Assembly (NCBI RefSeq): GCF_001969445.1
Contig: NZ_CP017297.1
Location: forward strand, 558,001 to 622,000
Length of the DNA: 64,000 nucleotides
Direction: 5' to 3'
Source: Brachybacterium sp. P6-10-X1
GTDB lineage: Bacteria; Actinomycetota; Actinomycetes; Actinomycetales; Dermabacteraceae
How positions within the stretch are numbered: position 1 is the first letter of the stretch; each line of letters begins with the position of its first letter. The notes under the pieces are model-generated. The model made no database searches, was not told the DNA's origin, and saw only the letters and a program-made list of their open reading frames with translations. The position numbers and the translations under genes are program-made. Below are positions 17,193 through 23,789 of this stretch, piece after piece.

Positions 17193-17996
17193 ATGCCGGA
17201 CGTTCCGGAGCGCCCTGGCTGCGCGGACGCGACGACTCCGCCGGGGCTTCTGCAAACGGTCGACCGCGCGTTGCAGGTCCTGCTGGCAACAGACCGGGAC
17301 CATGAGGGTTGGAGCGTCTCGGAGGTGTCGCGTGAGTTCGGATTCTCGACATCCATCGCTCACCGCCTCCTCGCGACATTGGCCCATCGCGGCTTCCTGA
17401 CCGCCGATACGGCGACGCGCAGATACCGGATCGGGCCGTCGGCGATGACCGTGGGCCGCATCTGGTCAGGCTCGCAGTCGCTGCGTCTGCTCGTGCAGCC
17501 GGTGCTGAGAATCCTCGCTGACACCACCAGCCTGGCCGCGATCTTCGCGGTACCGGATGCCTTCCACATGCGGGCGATCGCCGCTGAGACCGGAGCGCAG
17601 GGCCCATTGCGGAAGTACCCTCTCGTCGGCGAACTCTTTCCTGCGCATGCGGGCGCCACGAGCAAGGCGTACTACGCCAACCTTCCCGACGTGGAGCGTC
17701 GTCGGATCTTCGCCGAGCGCCCGATGGCACGCTTCACGCGCGCGACAACGGTCGACCCCGCGGTTCTGGAGCATCAGTTCGAGCAGGTCCGACGACGGGG
17801 GTACGCCGTGAGCTCCGGCGAGTACGACGTAGGTGTCTCGACGGTCGCGATGGCCATCAGGGTGAGCGACATGCCGTTCGCGAGCCTGAGCCTCGGGGGC
17901 CACGAGGACCACTTCGGGGATGTTCCGTCTCTGGTCCATGTTCTCGACGATGCTCGTCGCGAGATCGAGCTGAAGCTGGGTGGCCGCTCCCGATGA
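17193..17996 (+). CDS. IclR-family transcriptional regulator
   Basis: A 267-residue regulator. The N-terminal winged helix is clear (TVDRALQVLLATDRDHEGWS, then FSTSIAHRLLATLAHRGFL, residues about 22-72). The C-terminal effector domain contains the family pattern around HAGATSKAYYANLP and RRRGYAVSSGEYDVGVSTVA. It is transcribed away from the DUF1177-NCS1-M20 operon, so it most likely controls that operon with the transported compound or a breakdown product as effector. Confidence 0.88.
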   Translation: MPDVPERPGCADATTPPGLLQTVDRALQVLLATDRDHEGWSVSEVSREFGFSTSIAHRLLATLAHRGFLTADTATRRYRIGPSAMTVGRIWSGSQSLRLLVQPVLRILADTTSLAAIFAVPDAFHMRAIAAETGAQGPLRKYPLVGELFPAHAGATSKAYYANLPDVERRRIFAERPMARFTRATTVDPAVLEHQFEQVRRRGYAVSSGEYDVGVSTVAMAIRVSDMPFASLSLGGHEDHFGDVPSLVHVLDDARREIELKLGGRSR

Positions 17997-18106
17997 GGCT
18001 GCTCGAACGAGTCCACGTTTCTGAGTGGGGTCTCGGTGTTCCGGTTCCACTACTCGTGGTTGCGATTGATCCAGCGGGACAGCTGGTAGGTTGCGAACCG
18101 CTCGGC

Positions 18107-18979
18107 CTATGACCCATGGTTGGCCGAGGCCGGGGTCACCCGGTCGAGTTCGTCGAGCGCTGCGCTGGTCGAGCAGTGCCCCCGCTCGGCCAGCGACTGC
18201 ATATGGTCGCTGCGGTCGGCGAGCCGCCTTGCATACGTGCGGACGTTGGTGTCGGTGGGCATCTCGGCCTCGACCCCGTCGACGAACGCCTGCCGGGCAG
18301 CGATGTGGTTGAAGTCGTCGGCCCGGGTCCGGGAACTCTCCAGGCTCCTGTCGGCGTACAGGGTCGGGGCGGCGACCATCGAGGTGTCGCCCATCCGACC
18401 CCGGAAGACCCGGCCCAGACTCTCGCTCCCGAACGTCCCGGGGACGGCCGCGTTGGCGAAGGCGACCGGGCCCCGCGGGTCGTTCCACGCTTGCTCATGC
18501 ATCGCCTCGTGCGAGCTCATCCCGTCGGTGCGGTACTGCCAGGACAGGCGCGGCTCATCGGTGTCGTAGCTGACCTCCGCGTCCGGGTAACGCTCACGCA
18601 ACACTTGGTCAAGCACCACGGACGCCCGCTGAGCCTTGCGCTCGTCCTCGTCGGAGGTCGCTGCGGAGAACGGGTCGATGTCCTCGGTCCCCGTGATCTC
18701 CCCATCCGGGACGTACACGCCGGCCTCGACGACCGTCTCCCCGGACTCGGCGTCGTACCAGGTGGTGAAATCCGACGGGAAGCCCTCGAGTCCGAGGTCC
18801 ACTGTCTCGGCGTCGTCGCGGCCCTCGAGCACGGGGGTCTGGAACCCGGGGGAGTGGGGCAGGGAGTCGAGGACCTGCTGGTCGGTGGCGACGTGGATCT
18901 CCGCGTCGGTGCGGCCGGTGGGTGCGAACTGGCCGCCGTTGCCGGACATGCCGACCTCGTTCCTGCGCTTGCTCGGCAT
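18107..18979 (-). CDS. Tagged mobile-element protein A
   Basis: A 290-residue acidic soluble protein. Its N-terminus (K-R-R-N-E-V-G-M-S-G-N-G-G-Q-F-A-P, then RTDAEIHV) is a diverged form of the tag shared with the proteins at 18982, 20039 and 51700. The middle is rich in Asp/Glu; H-E-A-M-H-E-Q-A-W near residue 158 contains a HExxH-like arrangement (HEAMH), which could be a metalloprotease-type zinc site, although a third ligand is not obvious. It begins three bases after the preceding gene's stop. I do not recognise a family; it looks like cargo of an actinobacterial integrative element. Confidence 0.6.
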   Translation of the reverse strand: MPSKRRNEVGMSGNGGQFAPTGRTDAEIHVATDQQVLDSLPHSPGFQTPVLEGRDDAETVDLGLEGFPSDFTTWYDAESGETVVEAGVYVPDGEITGTEDIDPFSAATSDEDERKAQRASVVLDQVLRERYPDAEVSYDTDEPRLSWQYRTDGMSSHEAMHEQAWNDPRGPVAFANAAVPGTFGSESLGRVFRGRMGDTSMVAAPTLYADRSLESSRTRADDFNHIAARQAFVDGVEAEMPTDTNVRTYARRLADRSDHMQSLAERGHCSTSAALDELDRVTPASANHGS

Positions 18980-18981
18980 GG

Positions 18982-19941
18982 TCAGGATCCCTTCTCGGTG
19001 CAGCGGTAGGTGAAGGCGTGGTCGGTGCGATCCGACATCGCATCCAGGTCCCGGTCCTCACGGACGTTCGGCGCGAGATCGGAGACGATGGCGTCGTCGC
19101 GGTCGGAGAACATCCACGCCGCGTACTCGTCCCCGTTTTGGACGGACGGGTCCTCGCTCCAGTCCATCGCCTCCCCGTCGGCGTCCCAGAACACCGGGTG
19201 TCCCGACAGCAGCGCGGAGTCGTCGATGTCGTCATCGGGCGGGAAGGATACGTAGGCGGCGCCGCGCCGGGCGCCCAGGGCGCGCAGTCCGTCGATGGCC
19301 TCCTGCGTCTCCTCCTGCGCCGCGTCGCGGTAGATCACGTACGCCGCCCGGGCGCGGGCCTGCGCCGCAGTCTGACGCGGGGCGCGGGTCCGCTCGGCGT
19401 AGGCATCCACGGCGGTCTTGGCCTGCCGGATCGCCGTCTCGGTCTTGGCACCCTCCCAGATCCCCTGCTCCGCCGTGTCGTCGCACGGGTTCACGAGCGG
19501 GTGATCGAAGATGGCCTGGTCGATGGAGGCGGCATCCTCGCTCTCGGACGTGACCGAGAGGCTGTAGACCACGTCGTCCCACGGCTGGAGATCGTGCCCA
19601 ATGTCTTCGACATGGGCGTCGGCGTCCGGGTAGTGCCGGTTGATCTGCTGGCAGAGCACGTCGGGGTCGATCCCGGCCTCCTCGAAGTCGTCCGTGATAA
19701 CCCTGCCCTGTGCGTCGATGCGGACCGTCCCGTCCCCCTGACGAGTGGCCTGCAGGCCGGACAAGTCGTAGAAGTGGCACACCTTGACGACGCTCTCGGG
19801 CAGGTCGACCGTCTCCGGCGGAGCCTCGTCGGACACCTCGACATGGGCCTCGCTGCGCCGTACGGCAGCGAACTCGCCCCGGTTGCCCTGCTCACCCGTA
19901 TCCCGCTTACGCACCTTCACCGCCGTGCTCCCGGTCTGCAT
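18982..19941 (-). CDS. Tagged mobile-element protein B
   Basis: A 319-residue, strongly acidic protein. The tag is VRKRDTGEQGNRGEFAAVRR (about residues 10-29) followed by S-E-A-H-V-E-V. The ATG at 19941 is preferred to the in-frame ATG at 19995 because it follows GAGGACGAGGAG at a normal distance and because the upstream part overlaps the conserved AAGTGGGCG element. A central segment is rich in Ala/Arg (ARARAAYVIYRDAAQEET), probably helical. No known domain. It precedes protein A by two bases, so they are one transcript. Confidence 0.6.
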   Translation of the reverse strand: MQTGSTAVKVRKRDTGEQGNRGEFAAVRRSEAHVEVSDEAPPETVDLPESVVKVCHFYDLSGLQATRQGDGTVRIDAQGRVITDDFEEAGIDPDVLCQQINRHYPDADAHVEDIGHDLQPWDDVVYSLSVTSESEDAASIDQAIFDHPLVNPCDDTAEQGIWEGAKTETAIRQAKTAVDAYAERTRAPRQTAAQARARAAYVIYRDAAQEETQEAIDGLRALGARRGAAYVSFPPDDDIDDSALLSGHPVFWDADGEAMDWSEDPSVQNGDEYAAWMFSDRDDAIVSDLAPNVREDRDLDAMSDRTDHAFTYRCTEKGS

Positions 19942-19976
19942 GCCACGCTCCTCGTCCTCGTCGTCTCGTACTGGAG

Positions 19977-20006
19977 AAGTGGGCGGAGCCGCCACCTGCC
20001 GGGACG
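19977..20006 (-). promoter_or_regulatory. Conserved intergenic element, copy 1
   Basis: On the plus strand AAGTGGGCG (19977-19985) and CGGGACG (20000-20006) are separated by exactly 14 bases. Read on the minus strand, this is CGTCCCG-N14-CGCCCACTT, 37 bases upstream of the start of tagged protein B. Confidence 0.65.
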
Positions 20007-20038
20007 AACACCCAGCGCCCTGCCGTCGGGCCGGTCGG

Positions 20039-21202
20039 TCACTCGGCGTCCTCCAGCCGCACCCCGTCAGCCCAGCTCACGCGCTCGTAGAAGCGCCGGT
20101 TGAAGTAGTCGACCTGCGAGTTCGACGTGTCACGGTTGCAGGAGCCCAAGATCTGCTCGATCCGGGAGCGGACGATCGAATCGGCCGGCTTCTCCATCGG
20201 CACCTCTTCGAGCTCCCCGAACACCCAGTCACGGGACCGGAAGTGCGGATTGTGCCCCTCCGGCGGCGTGATCAGCACGTTCAGCGACTGGTGCGAGCTG
20301 CTGGAGCCCGCCTTGTTCACCCGCAGCCGGTACCCGAGCGGGATGTAGCCCTCGGCGCGGGCGGCTTGCAGGTCGGAGCGGATCTCGCGGGTCAGGTCGG
20401 CGCCGTACAGCCCTTCGGTGCGCTCGTAGTTCGACCCGTAGGACCCGGCATACATGTCTCCGCCGTCATCGGTGGCCCCACCGCCCGAGAAGTCCCGGAC
20501 TCCCTCGCTCTCGCGCAGGGTCTCGGCCATCTCGGCTTCGTGCAGGATCGCCTCGCCTAACTGGCCGCGCCGGACCGGATCGTCCTCGTCCATGAACTCA
20601 TCGGCCAGTGCACGGGACCCTTCCGGGCCGCGGTCGTGCTGGATCCCGACCATCACCTGCATCAGCCGCAGCCGCGCCATCTGGCCCGGGTGCGTGGTGC
20701 CGGGCTCCCAGTCGGCCCGGCGCTGCTGGATGAGGTCGTTGTCCTCGGCGAGGTTGGTCGCCTCGGTGATCAGTTCGCGACGCTGGCTTGGGGAGAGGCT
20801 GCAGCGGCCGGTGGCCATGTCGGCGAACAGGTCCGAGGTCGCCACCCGCTGCGGGGACCTCGGAGCGCCGATCGGATCGACCGGGCCGGCAGCATCGAGC
20901 GATTCGATGTACGTGCGGGCGGGGCCGATGCCCTCGTCCTCGCTGATCTGCAGAGCGGTGGTCGCTTGGTCGAGGTCCATCACCAGGGTCGGGTCGATCC
21001 CGCTGCGCTGCTCAACCTGCTGGATCAGGCGGGCGCGACGCTCCATGTCCGTCTCCCCGCCGCGATCCGTGGCAGGGTCGAGGACTGCCACGTCGGCCTC
21101 GGCGCGTGTGACGGTTCCGAACTCGCCCTGGTTGCCCTTCTCGCCGGTGTCGCGCTTTCGCACCCGGGAGTTGCTGCGGTGCATCGGGATGATCTTGCCC
21201 AT
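20039..21202 (-). CDS. Tagged mobile-element protein C
   Basis: A 387-residue acidic protein. After a short basic lead (MGKIIPMHRSNSR) comes the tag VRKRDTGEKGNQGEFGTVTR and A-E-A-D-V-A-V. Long helical stretches follow (METERRARLIQQVEQ-like and QRRELITEATNLAEDNDLIQQ), then a C-terminal part with LTREIRSDLQAARAEGYIPL. ATG 21202 is preferred over ATG 21232 because it has GGGAGGACCCC ahead of it. No recognised domain. It lies between two copies of the conserved intergenic element. Confidence 0.62.
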   Translation of the reverse strand: MGKIIPMHRSNSRVRKRDTGEKGNQGEFGTVTRAEADVAVLDPATDRGGETDMERRARLIQQVEQRSGIDPTLVMDLDQATTALQISEDEGIGPARTYIESLDAAGPVDPIGAPRSPQRVATSDLFADMATGRCSLSPSQRRELITEATNLAEDNDLIQQRRADWEPGTTHPGQMARLRLMQVMVGIQHDRGPEGSRALADEFMDEDDPVRRGQLGEAILHEAEMAETLRESEGVRDFSGGGATDDGGDMYAGSYGSNYERTEGLYGADLTREIRSDLQAARAEGYIPLGYRLRVNKAGSSSSHQSLNVLITPPEGHNPHFRSRDWVFGELEEVPMEKPADSIVRSRIEQILGSCNRDTSNSQVDYFNRRFYERVSWADGVRLEDAE

Positions 21203-21239
21203 GGGGTCCTCCCAGGTCGAAGAATGCTTCACCCCGGGG

Positions 21240-21248
21240 AAGTGGGCG
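21240..21248 (-). promoter_or_regulatory. Conserved intergenic element, copy 2 (half)
   Basis: AAGTGGGCG at 21240-21248, same orientation as the others, 39 bases upstream of tagged protein C. The CGGGACG half is not conserved here. Confidence 0.5.
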
Positions 21249-21253
21249 GGGCC

Positions 21254-21720
21254 TCACGACCCGTCCGATAAGCACAGAGCGGCGTCGGCACCATCCGTGC
21301 TGCCATCGCGGTAGATCACCCGCACTCGCACCGATGGCCGCAGCCGCGGGGAGGACACCCACAGGGCGTTCGGGGCGACCGGGGTGCACCGCAGCCGCGA
21401 CCCGCTGCGCGCCGTCTCGACATGCGCCCCGTCCGGCAACGACCTGCCGTCGTCGACCGTGATGGCCGCCACCCCACCCGGCAGACCAGGACGAAGCGCC
21501 ACTTCGCACCAGGAGTCGATCTCGTGCCGCTCGGCCTCCGGAGCGGCCGCTCCCTCGACGTCGACTTCGCCGACCGCGCACCGGGAAGCACCGCTCTATG
21601 TGCGGGCCTGGACGGTGAACGCCAGGCGCTCTCGCGGGTATCCGCCTGCGGCGCCAGCGTCAAGCTGCCGTCGGGGCTGAGACTGACCCAGTCGGGACGA
21701 CCCGCCGCGAGGACAGGTTG
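21254..21720 (-). pseudogene. Degraded hypothetical mobile-element gene
   Basis: A coherent product is readable only across a frame change and one in-frame TAG (near 21600): SLSPDGSLTLAPQADTRE, then RLAFTVQART, stop, then S-G-A-S-R-C-A-V-G-E-V-D-V-E-G and on to VRVRVIYRDGSTDGADAAL and the stop at 21254. The remaining open piece starts at GTG 21502 (82 codons). No family recognised. It ends just before copy 2 of the intergenic element, as the other genes of this block do. Confidence 0.4.
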
Positions 21721-21801
21721 CTCGCCTAGCTGTTGCGGGCATCGCGAGGGCCATGACAGCGGTGGCACCGGCCCGCACCGGAGTCCGAGGGTAGGCAGGC
21801 G

Positions 21802-22008
21802 GTGCGGTGGGCGGGGCCGGTCGCCCTGGTGAAGGCCCCGTTCGTGACCGACTTCTTCCGGGAGCAGGGGCTTGTGGACATTCCGCCGTTCCCGATGGAC
21901 CCCGTCGTGGTGGTCCTGCTGGCCGTTACCGCGGTGGGCGAGATCGCCGGCGCCTTGCACGCGCTCATCGCGACCTGCATCAAGGTCATCGACGCGATCC
22001 GCAGCTGA
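21802..22008 (+). CDS. Small single-span membrane protein
   Basis: A 68-codon frame from GTG 21802. The second half is one long hydrophobic helix (PVVVVLLAVTAVGEIAGALH) and ends LIATCIKVIDAIRS. The opposite orientation to the neighbouring mobile-element genes and weak start signals keep confidence modest. No family recognised. Confidence 0.4.
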   Translation: MRWAGPVALVKAPFVTDFFREQGLVDIPPFPMDPVVVVLLAVTAVGEIAGALHALIATCIKVIDAIRS

Positions 22009-22072
22009 GCGGGGCGCCACCCACTCTCACGGTCGCTCCACTCATTCAGCCAGCACCCGGCGGCTGTCACCG

Positions 22073-22118
22073 CTGGTGTGCGCTGGGCTTCCACGTCGGG
22101 AAGCTCAGCGCACACCAG
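22073..22118. terminator. Long hairpin downstream of the sulfatase gene
   Basis: The 20-base arm starting CTGGTGTGCGCTG (22073) pairs with the arm ending CAGCGCACACCAG (22118) with one mismatch and a five-base loop. It sits about 45 bases past the sulfatase stop and probably terminates the sugar-utilisation operon. Confidence 0.7.
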
Positions 22119-22161
22119 CGCGTAGGGCGGCGTCCTCAAGTCGGTTCGCTCGGCGGGCTCT

Positions 22162-23424
22162 TCATGGCGCTCCTTTAACGTTCGCCCCTGGTGGCGCCGG
22201 GACCGGCCCACGCAACACGGGGTCGTCAGTCACGCGCATCCACGATTCCAATCGTGCCCGCATGCCTTTCACCGTGTCCGAATGCTCGCAGTCGGAGACG
22301 AGATTGTTGGCCTCGTGCGGGTCGAGCAGGAGGTCGAACATCATCTCGGGTGCTTGGCCCTGGCCGCCCCAACCGCGGGCGGCGAGGTACTGCTTGCTGG
22401 CACCCTCGTCGGTGTGCTCGAGGATCCGGTGGTCCAGCTGCCGGAACGAGCGAATGTACTTGTACCGGTCGGTGCGGACGCAGCGCTGCGGCTGATAGTC
22501 CACGTGGTAATTGAGCTCGGCATAGACGGCGTCGTGCAGATGGCCCTCACTGCCATCCATCAGAGTCAGCAGCGATCGCCCGCGCAGGCCTTCCGAGGGG
22601 CTTATACCCGCGAGCTCGCAAACTGTGGGGAACAGGTCGAGCTGACTGACCAGCGCATCACTCACGGAGCCACCGGTGAAGCCACCTGGACCGCGCATCA
22701 TCAGCATCACACCGATCCCGTCGTCCGAGAGCGTGCACTTCATGTTCGGGAAGGCCAGGCCGTGATCGGTGGTGCAGATGACGAGCGTGTTGTCCGCAAT
22801 GCCCGCTCGCTCCAACGCGTCGAGCACCTGACCGACCCCGTCATCGAGCCGTCGGACGCTCGACGAGTATCTCGCCATGTCTTCACGAGTCTCTATCGAA
22901 TCCGGAACCGGCGCTGGCGGCTGGAGGTACCGAGGATCGTCCACCGGTTCAGGAGTCGGATAGGGGCGATGGGTCTCGAAGAAGCCGACCTCGAGATAGA
23001 AAGGCTGTTCGTGCGCCGAGGCCAGGAAATCTGCAGCGGCGGGTGCGACGTCCCCTGCCGAGTGGCTCGGTACGGGGAGAATCTCGTCGTATCCGAGCTT
23101 CGTCGGGTCGTCGGCCACGTGCTGCAATCCTGCGAGTACTGTGCGGTATCCGGCCGTTCGCAGGACATGACTCAGATGCTGATGGTGATCGATCAGAGAG
23201 AATCCGCGATGACTGAGTCCGAGCATCCCAACCTCATGCGGGTACCGCCCCGTCAAGAGAGCCGCTCGGCTCGGGGAGCAGGTCGGTGATGCGGAGAATG
23301 CGCGCCGGAAGACCACGCCCTCCTCCGCGAGCTGCTGCAGGCGCGGCGTCGCCACCGGATATCCGTAGGGCCTCACGTAGCGCCCCGTGTCGTGGGAGTT
23401 CAGGTAGATGATGTTCGGGCGCAA
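22162..23424 (-). CDS. Sulfatase (formylglycine type)
   Basis: A 420-residue sulfatase of the alkaline phosphatase superfamily. The modification site is C-S-P-S-R-A-A-L-L-T-G (about residue 48), which fits the C-x-(P/A)-S-R consensus, so Cys would become formylglycine. Metal ligands appear in NSHDTGR and CTTDHGLAFP. Size and the ETHRPYPTPEPV region resemble heparan N-sulfatase-like enzymes. I prefer TTG 23424, five bases after GAGGAGG, to the in-frame TTG at 23442. No signal peptide is visible, which implies cytoplasmic action on an imported sulfated sugar. It ends the operon with the glycosidase and the ABC transporter. Confidence 0.85.
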   Translation of the reverse strand: MRPNIIYLNSHDTGRYVRPYGYPVATPRLQQLAEEGVVFRRAFSASPTCSPSRAALLTGRYPHEVGMLGLSHRGFSLIDHHQHLSHVLRTAGYRTVLAGLQHVADDPTKLGYDEILPVPSHSAGDVAPAAADFLASAHEQPFYLEVGFFETHRPYPTPEPVDDPRYLQPPAPVPDSIETREDMARYSSSVRRLDDGVGQVLDALERAGIADNTLVICTTDHGLAFPNMKCTLSDDGIGVMLMMRGPGGFTGGSVSDALVSQLDLFPTVCELAGISPSEGLRGRSLLTLMDGSEGHLHDAVYAELNYHVDYQPQRCVRTDRYKYIRSFRQLDHRILEHTDEGASKQYLAARGWGGQGQAPEMMFDLLLDPHEANNLVSDCEHSDTVKGMRARLESWMRVTDDPVLRGPVPAPPGANVKGAP

Positions 23425-23525
23425 ACGGTCCTCCTCGTCCAAGTTCGTGGTGCGGTGGGTTCAAGGGCACCATCGGCCCGGCTCCACCGGATCAATGGGA
23501 TAGTCCCCCGCCGCCGCTTCCGGGG

Positions 23526-23720
23526 TCAGTCGTCGGCCCTCGCGGCGAGAGCCTGCTGATACTCATCGCGGATCGCGTCACCTCCTCTTATCTTCCAGGT
23601 GGCGACGGCATCCGCCCCGGAACTCACCGGTTTGCGACCTTTGATCATGTCTGTTTCGAGGTCTCGAAAGGTGGTGTCGATCTGTTTGCCTTCCCGGCTC
23701 TGGGTCCCGCTGTAGAAGCA
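23526..23720 (-). pseudogene. C-terminal remnant of a second solute-binding protein
   Basis: The last 60 or so codons (FYSGTQSREGKQIDTTFRDL, then I-K-G-R-K-P-V-S-S, then GGDAIRDEYQQALAA) align residue by residue with the C-terminus of the intact solute-binding protein at 26921 (LYSETSTRLGG, ILQGRKPVSAW, GGDQIRAELEQA). Upstream the similarity stops abruptly. So a paralogous lipoprotein gene once lay here between the glycosidase and the sulfatase and was deleted. Confidence 0.7.
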
Positions 23721-23789
23721 CTGCGGGCGGGTCCAAGCGACGCAATATTCAACTGTTTCAACTGTATCGACTAACACGGTGATAAAATC

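Noticed and set aside
21808..21819. GGTGGGCGGGGC near the small membrane protein start.
   Set aside because: Only seven bases agree with the element and the local gene is on the other strand.
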